A DNA stretch of 64,000 nt, from the NCBI GenBank assembly GCA_946811185.2, contig OX328102.1:46043619-46107618 (forward strand), in the 5' to 3' direction. The DNA comes from Hippopus hippopus (lineage: Eukaryota; Mollusca; Bivalvia; Cardiida; Cardiidae). The notes under the pieces are model-generated. The model ran no database searches. It saw nothing but the letters and a program-made list of their open reading frames with translations, and was not told the DNA's origin. A program made the translations under genes and the position numbers. Positions 1-9,500 of the stretch are shown here, in pieces (position 1 is the first letter of the stretch; the number at the start of each line of letters is the position of its first letter).

Positions 1-178
1 GTATGTTTTATGGAAGTGAATCACAGAAAGTCGACAAAGACGAAAACAGTTTATGGTTTATCGAAAAAATTATTAAAAAACGAAAACGAAATGGTAAACT
101 GCAATATTTTATGAAGTGGCAGGGGTTTGATAATTCATTTTCAAGTTGGATTGACGTTAACGAGGTCAAAGACACGAC
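1..178 (+). repeat. Inverted repeat, left arm (partner 13248-13425)
   Basis: Base-by-base comparison with the reverse complement of 13248-13425 gives 172 of 178 identical positions and no gaps; all six differences are transitions. Similarity stops abruptly just before both integrase stop codons. It is best read as the inner end of a long terminal inverted repeat that contains the integrase gene. Confidence 0.85.
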
Positions 179-185
179 ATTGTGA
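3..185 (+). CDS. Integrase C-terminal chromodomain, partial (left copy)
   Basis: This is the 3' end of a gene whose body lies upstream of the window. The 60 residues contain a chromodomain: an aromatic start, the basic stretch IIKKRKRNGKLQYFMKW, then a W-containing second half ending at a TGA. Polinton integrases end in such a domain, thought to bind histones and guide insertion. It matches the end of the minus-strand integrase at 13241-13425 with 6 differences over 178 bp and stays open here. The ATG at 3 is probably an internal methionine. Confidence 0.8.
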   Translation: MFYGSESQKVDKDENSLWFIEKIIKKRKRNGKLQYFMKWQGFDNSFSSWIDVNEVKDTTL

Positions 186-303
186 TAAATTTTTTCGCCC
201 TTTACCGAATGTATTTCCCACACTTTCACAATTATAAACTCTCATGTAGACCTAATTTTATACTAACCGTTTCATTCAATTTCGAACAGTCTCAAATTCA
301 TCA

Positions 304-681
304 TTATGATACTAATATATTACCATACCTAAAGGCAATGAATAGGAAAAATCTTACGCATTGTTTGTCATTTACAAGTACGTTCCTTTGCTTGTTCAAA
401 ACATTTTGGCATGGTACGTTAGCAGTTGCACTTATCTGCTTAATATTTGGCAAGTTTTTAAGGTCTATCTGAATGATGCTGTACTTGCTGCTTATAATTC
501 TGAGAATACTTTTATTTTCCAAAGCTGTTGTACATTTCAGCTGCACTTTCCCATATGACTGAATATCATCGCACACAATCGTGTTCTGGTATTTCAGGTT
601 GCAGGATTCGTCGTTGCACATATCTATCCCACTCACAGCGGAATAGAGGCACAGAAGTATTATGAGATGCAAGTTAGACAT
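304..681 (-). CDS. Putative secreted cysteine-rich protein, element cargo
   Basis: Starting at the methionine at 681, the first 17 or so residues form a clear signal peptide (hydrophobic LHLIILLCLYSAVSG). The mature part has about seven cysteines and a leucine/isoleucine pattern that faintly recalls a leucine-rich-repeat cap, though I do not recognise a family. An upstream in-frame ATG at 783 would bury the signal peptide, so 681 is preferred. Near the 3' end a good splice donor (GTAAGA, about 352-357 reversed) falls after a cysteine, so the final residues may be intron read-through. It lies between the left inverted-repeat arm and the first plus-strand genes, pointing away from them. It is not a standard Polinton gene. 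Confidence 0.5.
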   Translation of the reverse strand: MSNLHLIILLCLYSAVSGIDMCNDESCNLKYQNTIVCDDIQSYGKVQLKCTTALENKSILRIISSKYSIIQIDLKNLPNIKQISATANVPCQNVLNKQRNVLVNDKQCVRFFLFIAFRYGNILVS

Positions 682-783
682 TGTTGAATTTCTTCTGTCG
701 CGTGATTTCCAGCGTGTGATGTCATATAGATACTGTATCCGGTTAAGGCTAATTCTCTCGATTGTTTTCCGGAAAATAAACAT

Positions 784-1874
784 ATTTTTAAGTAAATATA
801 TGAACTATCATCATAACTTTTTTATCAACACAAATATGTATTCAAATGCAAAAATGCGAATAAATATCAGAATAAATATCAGAATATTAGATAGATGAAT
901 ATATATAAAAAAAATGAGTTTTTTAGCAGTATTGATTTGATGTCAGCATGAATGATGAAGATGCTGGGTTTTTAGTCTATTCCCTTCAATAGTAAAGTCG
1001 AGTTCACCTCTTACTCTAGTCGGAGTAAGCCAAATAATGATTTTCTTTCACGAATCGCTAGTTTTACCGTGCCTTTCAAGAATGTGATTCCATTTGCATT
1101 AAGCATTATGTCTACATTAGTTGAAAAACCCGCTAGCTTCCATAAGCCTGTACACTATGTGTAAAGTAAACGTCTTGAGTATTGTAGAAAAAGGAAAAGA
1201 CTTGCTTGATAATTTCAAAATGTTTAAAAAGACTATGTTGCAACTCTTGTTTTTAACCATAGAACATTTCTCTACTCTCGCACTTTTGTTTCAACTTGTA
1301 TGACATAAGCTGGAATATGGAGTGAAAAAATCAAAGGACTGAAAGCACCGAAAAATAATATGCCAAATGATCATAACCCTTGTTGTTTTACAGACTTTGG
1401 TGTTGTTTTCAAGACCTTTTTGGCAATAAAAAGACACACCAAAGTAGGACTGTTTAGAAAAAGGTTGGTTAAAGGGCATTCTGACCTATTTTTGTGTTCT
1501 GATTAGTGAACTGAATCTTTCTAGAACGCTTTACATAAGATCTATTTTTAAACAAGATCATTTATATAATGGTATAATTCTTTGAGCATGCGCAGTTCGG
1601 GTAAAATGCCACGTTCACATCTATAAATAGAGATGGTGTGAGGTAGATGAACGTGTTCAGACTGGTTCAAAACCGGTTTAAACTGGAAAAAAATGAGGTA
1701 TGAGCATGCGCAGAGAGGATGGTTTGTCACGCTGTCTTCACTTCACAATAAAATAGACTGTAAGGACCCGCTTAAACATCATTCTGCTCCTGAAGGCACT
1801 TGAATTGGACTTAGCTTTTAGAACAACTTTCGTTTATTTTTCGTAAGTTTAATTTCTTAATTCTTAGAGAAAAA
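784..1874. other. Non-coding divergent promoter region
   Basis: No convincing gene is seen. This 1.1-kb spacer separates the minus-strand secreted gene from the plus-strand block, so it probably holds promoters for both. It is AT-rich, with short direct repeats such as the doubled AATAAATATCAGAAT near 860-885. Confidence 0.5.
1584..1713. promoter_or_regulatory. Paired GAGCATGCGCAG sites
   Basis: The 12-mer GAGCATGCGCAG occurs at 1584 and again at 1702, 118 bp apart, upstream of the plus-strand gene block. The core GCATGCGC resembles the NRF1 site of animal promoters. The role is inferred from the duplication and position only. Confidence 0.3.
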
Positions 1875-2129
1875 ATGGAATCTTTTTACGATGATAGTGG
1901 AAGCTTAATCAAATTTAGATACAAGTTAAACAGCACCAAGGAGGTCTGTTTGACAAAATATAAGGATGCTGCCTTTCTTCATCTGAACTGTAGAAAAGAT
2001 TGTTTCTTAAACGACGGCTCGTATGATAAAACAAAATCTAAAAGTATAAGCCTACGATGGGATTCATCTATGGACTTAAAGGTGGCTATTCAGGAAATGG
2101 AACAACATGTTCCAAACATATTGACTGAG
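1875..2129 (+). CDS. Small PC4-like protein, first exon, duplicate copy 1
   Basis: The 85-codon segment has an alternating beta-strand pattern, a basic KSKSISLRW segment and a helical end (DLKVAIQEMEQHVPNIL). That layout resembles the PC4/p15 single-stranded-DNA-binding coactivator fold, whose members end in a conserved GISL-W-helix motif. This is pattern resemblance, not a search result. The segment ends at a splice-donor-like GAG|GTAGGT, in phase with the acceptor TTTTTCCAG at 2601-2609, so it probably joins the exon at 2610-2738. Without splicing the frame runs on into the second copy. Confidence 0.5.
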
Positions 2130-2192
2130 GTAGGTTCCATTCACTTTATTTTATTTTTTCGTAAGTTTAATTTCTTAATTCTTAGAGAAAAA

Positions 2193-2447
2193 ATGGAATC
2201 TTTTAACGATGATAGTGGAAGCTTAATCAAATTTAGATACAAGTTAAACAGCACCAAGGTGGTCTGTTTGACAAAATATAAGGATGCTGTCTTTCTCCAT
2301 CTGAACTGTAGAAAAGATTGTTTCTTAAACGACAGCTCGTATAATAAAACAAAATCTAAAAGTATAAGCCTATGATGGGATTCAGCTATGGACTTAAAGG
2401 CGGCTATTCAGGAAATGGAACAACACGTTCCAAACATATTGACTGAG
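2193..2447 (+). pseudogene. PC4-like first exon, duplicate copy 2, with nonsense codon
   Basis: Copy 2 of the 318-bp duplication keeps the same start, length and donor (GAG|GTAGGT at 2448). It carries a TGA at 2373-2375 where copy 1 has CGA, a C-to-T change at a CpG. If splicing skips this copy, copy 1 can still reach the downstream exon, so the nonsense may be tolerated. Confidence 0.6.
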
Positions 2448-2609
2448 GTAGGTTCCATTCACTTTATTTGTAAAAAATACGTATTTTTACTTCCCAATGA
2501 TAATTCAATGATATCTTTTTTTCTCTATTCTCGCATAGCTTTATTTCTAACGCATGTGCTTCGAGGAAAAAACAGACAATTTAAATATGTTCCTGTTGAC
2601 TTTTTCCAG

Positions 2610-2738
2610 GAGAAGACAGCGTATCAGGGTAATCCTAACAAAGGACCACAAACTTCCACCCACATTTCTGTGGTGAATCCGCAAACTTCCACTCACATTC
2701 CTGTGGTGAATCCTCAATTCAGAAACGAACATAGATAA
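2610..2738 (+). CDS. Probable second exon of the PC4-like gene, with 33-bp repeat
   Basis: This open segment follows a pyrimidine-rich acceptor (TTTTTCCAG, ending 2609) in the phase required by the donors at 2130 and 2448. It encodes a short polar tail with two tandem copies of a 33-bp unit (NPQTSTHI-VV) and ends in TAG. The splice is inferred from signals and phase. Confidence 0.4.
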   Translation, partial: EKTAYQGNPNKGPQTSTHISVVNPQTSTHIPVVNPQFRNEHR

Positions 2739-2834
2739 CCCCGCACCAGTGGTTCATCAGCTTATGGAAGCGTAAAGAGATTTCAACCATACTAATTATC
2801 AGGAGGGGACTACTTTCATCATATTCGCCGGTCT

Positions 2835-3071
2835 TTGTTTATATATTCGCATCAAGAACATTCGTGGGTCGATCAAGAAGTACACAGTATCCTGTACCAC
2901 CTCTATCAACGTCACTGTTATTATAGCACGCTGTCACTAGCCTTGGATACAGAATTACCGCATCTAGTGGACTGGTATCAATCGCAGCACCATTGGTGGG
3001 ACGAATTATGTCACTTTATTCCGAATTTGATGAAAAGACAAACTGAGGATTTAGAATGTAATAGTGAATAA
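2835..3071 (+). CDS. Hypothetical protein, 78 aa
   Basis: Family not recognised. The protein is rich in histidine, tyrosine and tryptophan and probably all-helical. Its TAA stop (3069-3071) abuts the ATG of the next gene (TAAATG), typical of the tightly packed gene block here. A first ATG at 2835 is the only reasonable start in the frame. Confidence 0.4.
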   Translation: MFIYSHQEHSWVDQEVHSILYHLYQRHCYYSTLSLALDTELPHLVDWYQSQHHWWDELCHFIPNLMKRQTEDLECNSE

Positions 3072-3329
3072 ATGGCTCAAGCTCAAATTGACTCGGTGGA
3101 CTTTAATTTTACTGCAGAACCGTTTCAAAAAGTTTATTGTCAACTGAAATACGATAAAATTACGTGTACCTTAAACGAATCTGTGTCATTGATCATAACG
3201 CAGCAAGGAAGTAAAACTGTGATTATCTTAAAAAGTGGTACAAAACACATCAAACTGAATATGGACATTTTTGACGTTGTGTGTGAATCGAAAGTAAGTG
3301 TAAACTTTTTAAGTGGCTATTTACAATAA
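3072..3329 (+). CDS. Hypothetical small beta-rich protein, 85 aa
   Basis: Alternating hydrophobic residues suggest a mostly beta protein with a lysine-bearing strand (GTKHIKLNMDIFD). The size and pattern recall the PC4-like gene upstream, so it may be a diverged relative, but no diagnostic motif is seen. It begins immediately after the upstream stop and ends 3 bp before the next ATG, so it is embedded in the compact gene cluster. Confidence 0.45.
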   Translation: MAQAQIDSVDFNFTAEPFQKVYCQLKYDKITCTLNESVSLIITQQGSKTVIILKSGTKHIKLNMDIFDVVCESKVSVNFLSGYLQ

Positions 3330-3332
3330 ATC

Positions 3333-3911
3333 ATGAATAGGGCAAAGGTCAAAACCTACTGTACTTTGTGTAAAAAGCATGTTCTTTACTGTAATTGGAG
3401 ACGACACGTTAGAGGCAAGGAACACGGTAAACGTCAAGACGTTTCCAATCTAGCATATGCAAACTCTTCCAAAATAACCCCAGACGATATACATGTACCT
3501 CCCTCTATTGCTGACGATTGGTTTGATGAACAACATCAAATTACACCGGAGGACATACCAATGATTGATAGTTGGTTCCAGGAAGATATTATCGTGCTCC
3601 CGCCACAGGTCTCTTTGATGTCGCAAACAAGTACATCGAGCGGACAATCGGACGAAACAGTTATCTACGTCGATTCCCTAAGAACAACTGAGTCCAACAT
3701 TGAACACTCGAAAGCGTCTTCTGGAAAAATATCGTGCAACATTGCCGAAATTCGAACCGACAACGGGGAACCACCTCAGGTATATGAAGAAATAATAGCA
3801 GACAACGCACACCCTCTTTGGCTCTGTGGTGAAGAACATAATAATCAGTTGGGTTATCTTCAGTGCACTATTTGTAATCCAGACAATTGGCAGCAGTGGG
3901 TTGGATATTAA
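3333..3911 (+). CDS. Zinc-finger protein, 192 aa
   Basis: Near the N-terminus a C-x2-C...H-x5-H finger (CTLC, then HVRGKEH) resembles the U1/matrin class of C2H2 fingers that bind RNA or DNA. A long acidic, Ser/Thr-rich middle follows, containing a loosely repeated ITPDDI / ITPEDI segment each followed by a WF motif. The C-terminal end carries a second possible metal site (LWLCGEEH ... CTICN). No catalytic domain is visible. Placed between the hypothetical cluster and the BIR gene, it is likely an element-specific regulatory or packaging protein; this is inference. Confidence 0.6.
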   Translation: MNRAKVKTYCTLCKKHVLYCNWRRHVRGKEHGKRQDVSNLAYANSSKITPDDIHVPPSIADDWFDEQHQITPEDIPMIDSWFQEDIIVLPPQVSLMSQTSTSSGQSDETVIYVDSLRTTESNIEHSKASSGKISCNIAEIRTDNGEPPQVYEEIIADNAHPLWLCGEEHNNQLGYLQCTICNPDNWQQWVGY

Positions 3912-3979
3912 CATTGTCTATGAAAATAAAATACTGAGTAACAATCTAGAATTTGAAGGGAGCACACTCAAGTGAAAAC

Positions 3980-4399
3980 ATGGATACAGCAGAGGATGCG
4001 CGAATGGATGTATGTCAACCAGATGTCAAATTCATGTTTTCAAATTATTACGGATTTGACATGCGATTAAGTTCTTATCAACGATGGCCTAAACAAATCA
4101 TACCCGATAAATTCAGTTTGGCTAAAAGTGGATTTTTCTATACGGGTCAGAATGACATTGTAAAATGCTTTTGCTGTGGAGTTCAAATATACGATTGGAA
4201 AAACACTAATGACAGTTTTCAAGAACACTATAAACATTCGCCTGAGTGTGTTTTCTTGGCTATGATTGGCTATCGCGCACCAGTACCACTCTCTCGAACA
4301 AACCCAGATGACAGTTCAATTTCTTTGCTTTCCGTAAACACCCGTGATTGCGATTGGAGTCCATTTTCATCCCCACTGCCTTGGAGAGCGGTTTGTTAA
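3980..4399 (+). CDS. BIR-domain (inhibitor-of-apoptosis-like) protein, 139 aa
   Basis: A single BIR domain spans about residues 25-95. It starts at RLSSYQRWP, has the central AKSGFFYTGQNDIVKCFCCG segment, and keeps the zinc ligands in order: C-x2-C, then EH, then C in SPEC. In known BIR proteins this fold binds caspases or IAP-antagonist peptides. No RING or second BIR follows; the remaining 40 residues are Ser/Pro-rich. The ATG at 3980 is preferred over any upstream start. The next gene begins 9 bp after the stop. IAP-like genes occur in large DNA viruses, so this is plausible anti-apoptotic cargo, possibly captured from a host; the function is inferred. The gene is unbroken while the core genes are decayed. 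Confidence 0.85.
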   Translation: MDTAEDARMDVCQPDVKFMFSNYYGFDMRLSSYQRWPKQIIPDKFSLAKSGFFYTGQNDIVKCFCCGVQIYDWKNTNDSFQEHYKHSPECVFLAMIGYRAPVPLSRTNPDDSSISLLSVNTRDCDWSPFSSPLPWRAVC

Positions 4400-4407
4400 A
4401 ATCAGTC

Positions 4408-4842
4408 ATGGACCAACGACAGGCAGTTTCCCTAGCTGATTCTTGTTTCGATGTGTTCTACGCGGAATCCCTATTGAACATAATAAAAAGCCTAGTGAAG
4501 AAAGCGTGTTTGGGATGTTGGTTTAATGATTTATCACAGAGGACTCATACCTGTTTAACTTGTGATATAACATGTGCCATTGAAAATTACTTCGACATGG
4601 CTCTTCAATCTGTTCCAGAGGACGACCTTTTTTCACGATGGAGTAATACGCTCGAGAATTATGAGATTTCACCGGAACTTCAAAGACCTTTAAAACTGAA
4701 ATATTTTTGTGAGGACTGGCGACAAACGATGAAAACCGAGTCTTGGTGTAAAAAAATGAAAAAAAAAAAAGGTTTTTACACTTCACGCATTAGAAAAAAG
4801 ATTATAAACACTGACCAGGAAATATGTGTTTGCTACTTTTAA
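4408..4842 (+). CDS. Cysteine-rich protein of unknown function, 144 aa
   Basis: Not assigned to a named family. It has a predicted helical N-terminus, a cysteine cluster in the middle (CLGC, then THTCLTCDITC) and a C-terminal CEDWRQTM-SWCKKMKKKKG segment with a lysine run. A similar CADWQQTM-SW segment occurs in the remnant at 53533-53754, beside the second Polinton-type polymerase, suggesting a shared gene family. The ATG at 4408, 9 bp after the BIR stop, fits the cluster spacing. A short A-rich run near 4758-4770 is a likely slippage site. Confidence 0.5.
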   Translation: MDQRQAVSLADSCFDVFYAESLLNIIKSLVKKACLGCWFNDLSQRTHTCLTCDITCAIENYFDMALQSVPEDDLFSRWSNTLENYEISPELQRPLKLKYFCEDWRQTMKTESWCKKMKKKKGFYTSRIRKKIINTDQEICVCYF

Positions 4843-5124
4843 CTGTAATCGGATGTAGTCTAGTGTCATATATTACTTACTGTAAACTGTGGATTTTGTG
4901 TGTAACGTATAGAGAGGATTGTATGAGTGCATTTTGAATGACATAAAAATACAATCAAAGATACTACCGTAATTGTGTTCCCTTTTTTCTCTGACCCGTT
5001 CCTAAAGCTACACATTCAGTCATGTACCTTCAGAAGCAAAACTTGATCAAGCGTTTTTTTATGACTGTTCTTTCTCATTATAAAGACACATTCTATTTTA
5101 ATATCGTCATTTGATAATATCAAC

Positions 5125-5790
5125 ATGGAGAGTGTTCTTCAATTTGAATCTCCGTGCAATGTTATCGTTTCTGGAATGACTGGACGTGGTAAAACTTATT
5201 TTGTTTACCAGCTTCTACAGCATGCCAATGACGTCTTCAGACACAAACCTACCTCCATATTTTATTGCCAAGGCGTTTGGCAAGGACTTTACGACGAAAT
5301 GAAGGCCTCAATTCCCTCGATTCAATTTGTGGAGGGATTACCGAGTAAAGAAATGATGGAGACTTGGGCGTGGAAAAATTCTGGACATCATTGCGTAATC
5401 GTGATTGACGATCTTCTAAGACAAGCCGCCAAAAGCGACGACATAGTGGACCTTTTTACCAAATATTCACACCATTTGAATTTCAGCGTTTTCTTTATCG
5501 TGCAAAACGTATTTTCTGGCGGAAAACAGTTGCGAACTATTGCTTTAAATGCTCATTACCTCTGTTTATTCAGAAACAATCACGATGAAATGCAAGTGCA
5601 GACCCTAGGACGACAAATCATGCCCGGAAAGACGTCATTTTTCCTAGATGCTTACAGAAAGGCCACGAGCTAGAGCTATGGGTATTTACTAATTGATGTT
5701 AGCCCCCATTCCAATCCGCAGTATAAATTACGTACCAATATTTTACCAAATCAGTTGATGATTGTCTATTTACCGAAAGACAAGCCATGA
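5125..5790 (+). CDS. A32-like packaging ATPase (FtsK/HerA type), frameshifted near 3' end
   Basis: A P-loop GMTGRGKT is at residues 17-24 and a Walker B strand ending IDD at about 90-96, followed by a sensor-like segment (SVFFIVQNVF). This is the Polinton genome-packaging ATPase, which pumps DNA into capsids. The first frame stops at 5671-5673, but a conserved-looking C-terminal segment continues in another frame from about 5675 to the TGA at 5788-5790, so there is a frameshift near 5673. The extended stop overlaps the next start as ATGA, which supports it. A TATA-like TTATAAAG lies about 45 bp upstream, after a roughly 280-bp spacer. Confidence 0.9.
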
Positions 5791-6095
5791 ATACGTTGTT
5801 AAAGAAGGAGCTATCTTTCCTTCGATTGTTTCTGACGACCACAAATGAACAGAGAAAAGCTCTCACAAAAACAATCACCGTACAGCAAATGAAAGCAGTG
5901 GTGCAAATTGCCTATAATATAGCGCTTGGAAATCGAGCCTTGAGTGACATCAACAAAACTAAAGTGCGACGCTATGAAACAGTTATTCGAAAATTCATTA
6001 GAAAAGGAACATCGATGCGAGTAAGAAGTTCTATTCTTCTCAAGTACACTACAATCTTTGTGATTTTAGTGAAAACCATTCAAGACGAACTTTAG
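5787..6095 (+). CDS. Small basic Polinton late protein, 102 aa
   Basis: The protein is helical and lysine/arginine-rich: a leucine-rich start, an AYNIALGNRALS segment and a basic helix KVRRYETVIRKFIRKG. This layout matches the small conserved protein seen in many animal Polintons and adintoviruses just after the ATPase, which has no established function and may be a virion or DNA-condensing component. The gene overlaps the ATPase reading extension by 4 bp (ATGA). It is intact. The family match is from memory of the pattern. Confidence 0.6.
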   Translation: MNTLLKKELSFLRLFLTTTNEQRKALTKTITVQQMKAVVQIAYNIALGNRALSDINKTKVRRYETVIRKFIRKGTSMRVRSSILLKYTTIFVILVKTIQDEL

Positions 6096-6102
6096 AAAAA
6101 AA

Positions 6103-6414
6103 ATGGCTGAGGAATTAGTGCTTATACCCAAGTATGGATACGACGTGTTATTGGAGCGAGCGGAATATATAAAAAAGCCTGAGCACACGCAAGCCAATGA
6201 TTATCACCCTCCAGCCTCCACAAAAAAGAGTGACTCGAATCATACCATTACCGAGCAGACAATGAACAACCAAACTGGAGGTCGTGCAACAACTATAAAT
6301 GAAGAGACACCTGATCAAGAAAAGAAACCGACATTATATGTGGAGAAAACCTTATCACAACTGAACTTTGGAACACCAAGCGGCAGAGAAAGTCACAATG
6401 GATTAATTATTTAG
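6103..6414 (+). CDS. Small hydrophilic Polinton protein, 103 aa
   Basis: The N-terminus (MAEELVLIPKYGYDVLL) resembles the start of a recurring small Polinton gene located between the basic late protein and the polymerase. The rest is polar, rich in Thr, Asn and Glu and probably disordered. It starts 7 bp after the preceding stop. Function unknown. It is followed by a 90-bp spacer with a doubled AATTATTTAGGGTG motif and a (TA)n tract. Confidence 0.5.
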   Translation: MAEELVLIPKYGYDVLLERAEYIKKPEHTQANDYHPPASTKKSDSNHTITEQTMNNQTGGRATTINEETPDQEKKPTLYVEKTLSQLNFGTPSGRESHNGLII

Positions 6415-6507
6415 GGTGAATGTAAAATTGGTTTAATTATTTAGGGTGTACACTTTTGTAATTCTGAATTTATATATATATATATATTTTAAGGTTAAAA
6501 CTGTACC

Positions 6508-9500
6508 ATGAAAAGAACAAACGAACACCTAGAAGAATGTTCTGAGGAAGGCAAAGACGAAGCGAGTACAAACATTCACTGCCCTTACTGTAGTTCAACA
6601 TTTTCATGACGAGGCAATCTTTCAAGACACTTTCACCCTGCTACACAACAGCAACATCAACAACAAGTAACATGTGATTAGTGTCAAAAGACCTTTTCTT
6701 CGCACAATTATTTAAAGAGACATGAACAAAAATTTCACCGTTCAAGAACAGTGGATAGTAGACAATCGTTTAAGTGTAGACATTGTGACTGGGGCTTTGA
6801 ACAATATTGCGATTTATTCGACCATGTGCAACAAAATCATCCTTTAGTTAAAACGGGAGGACGAGACGTATCCACACGGGATTTAAATAGAACCCTTCCC
6901 CTTGAATCCACACGGGATTTAAATAGAAACCTTCCCCTTGAATCTACAAAAAATGACATACAATTGAATAATGCACAAATCGGAGTTACACTCCAAACCA
7001 ACGAAAATACGAATGGGATGGGCAATCACCTCCAATGATAACGCTTTAAACAGAGCAGTTGAAAACCATTACATTTATCCTAAAGCGAGTGAAAAATACG
7101 ATGTGTTGGTGTTTCTCGCTAACGTGAAAGATCAACTTCAACGATACCTGTTGTCAAGAAGCAGAGCGTCTAGAGGTATAAAATGGAATATTTGCATACA
7201 AATTCTAATGCAACGTGACGATGAAGAAGAAAAAACATCCTCCCCATACTTTAGAAGTTTGACGTATCGCTTGCTCGACGAGGATACATTCGACGAAAGT
7301 GACTTGAATGAGGCCATGCAAAAAATACATGCCAGCATGGAAAAGTATCTCCGAGAGGGATCGGGGTGGTTTGTGAAAAAAGTCATCAAGCTTGAAGTTC
7401 ATACCGTTAACTATTCACCCATTCATGGATCTATGTTCATACCTTTACCACAAACTCTTTCAATGTCACACAGCATTTTAAATGTGTACAACAACGACAA
7501 TAGGGGTTTTGTGTACTGTATACTGGCGTCCTTACATCCTGCTTTGGACACTCCAGAAAACGTGGTTCATTACATACCATATGAACATGAACTTGATATG
7601 ACTGGAATAGAATATCCAATGACATTATCGCAAATGAACAAATTTGAACGTCAAAATTCTAACATATCAGTAAACATTTTTGCTATGGAAGATAAAGAAA
7701 TCGTGCCCTTGAGAATCACTGAACACACTGAGCGTCTTCACCACGTAAATTTACTTCTATTACAAGATGGAGAAAAGACGCACTACTGTTTGATTTCAAC
7801 TTAGATCGTTTTCTGAGCAGAACGAATTCTCGTCAACATCGAACATTTTTTTGCCCTTACTGTCTTCATGGTTTCACAAGGGTCGAGTTAAGATCGGAGC
7901 ATGTACCTTATTGTAAAATCAACGGTCATCAAAAGGTAGAGTTGCCGGTGCCAGGAGAGAACATTTTGCAATTTAAGGATTTTCATAAAATGTTGAAAAC
8001 AAGCTTTGCAATTTACTGCGATTTCGAGACGTTAAACAGAAAAATAGATACGTGCCCACCAAATCCTAATAGTACTCACACTTACAGAGCCACAAGCTCG
8101 ATGTTTGCAACTTTGGCTACGAAGTTGTTTGTGAAGACTCCGCATATACCAAACCTACGGTGGTGTATAGAGGACCAGATGTCTCTACTAAACTGATCGA
8201 GTGTTTGCTTCAAGAGAGTGCAATCATCAACGGTATCATGTCGCACTCGAAAGATATGATTATGACACCTGAAAACATTGTAAAAGCGAAAGAAGCCACG
8301 ACTTGTTGTTTTTGCAATAAAAAGCTTAGTCTTTATGATGACACCAACAACAGAAAAGTTCGACATCACAATCTCATGACGGGAGCCTTTATTGGCATGG
8401 CTCATAACGAATGTAATTTAAAATGTCCAGTAGCCAAGCACATTCCTGTCATTTTTCACAACTTGAAAAATTTTGACACACATATTCTCTGTGAAGGCAT
8501 AGGGCAATTCAAAGACCACAGATTGTCATGCATTGCGCAAACAGAAGAAAAATATGTCAGTTTTTCCCTGGGGAATTTAAGATTTATTGACAGTTTTCAA
8601 TTCTTACCATCGTCGTTAGAAACGATAGTACGCGATCTATCGCAAAATGGACTCTTAGCCATGCCATATTTACAAAGTGAATTTGAAGTTGAAAAAGCTC
8701 AGTTGTTAATGAGAAAACAGGTATCCTTACGAAAATTTTACTTCGTTTGAAAGATTTGAGGAAACCAATCTTCCACCAAGAGAGGCCTTCTACTCCTGTC
8801 TGACTCGAGAATGTGTGAGTGAAGACGATTATTAACATGCCGTAAACGTGTATAACACCTTTAAGATTACCTCCCTTGGATCTATGCATGATTTAAATCT
8901 ACATAGTGACGTGATATAGTTGACAGATGTGTTTCAATCTTTTAGGAATTTGAGTATGGACCAGTATGGACTAGATCCATGTCATTTCATGACATCGCCT
9001 GGTTTGGCTTGGGCAGCATGTTTGAAGATGACGAATGTTTCACTTGAGTTAATTACTGATATAGACATGACTTTACTTCTAGAGAAGTCCTCGATAGGCG
9101 GGATTTCACAGATTTCACACCGTTCTGAGCAGGCCAATAACCCTAAGCTAGAGAACTATGACCCCTCCTTTCCAACGTCCTATCTTATGTTTTTGGACAT
9201 GAATAACTTGTACGGTTGGGCTATGTGTCAACCACTTCCCATTGATAGCTTTCAGTGGATGAATGAGCATGACATCAGACAGTTTGACGTTCATTCCATA
9301 CCGATTCACGGTGATTATGGGTATATATTAGAGGTTACCTTGGATTATCCCGCTCACCTTCATGACCTTCACAACGATTACCCTTTAGCACCACAGCGGA
9401 AGGTGATCACTGACGAAGAGTTATCACCTTACACTAAAACCTTGTGGAAAAAGTTGCATGGATATACCGATGACAATCCTCTGCCTGCACGTGGGAAACG

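Larger units (their letters stand above)
1837..2470 (+). repeat. Direct tandem duplication, 318-bp period
   Basis: Two nearly identical units, roughly 1837-2150 and 2155-2470, each contain the same upstream tract, ATG, coding segment and downstream GAGGTAGGTTCC. The start codons (1875 and 2193) are 318 bp apart. Only a handful of substitutions separate them, so the duplication is recent relative to the decay of the element. Confidence 0.9.
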
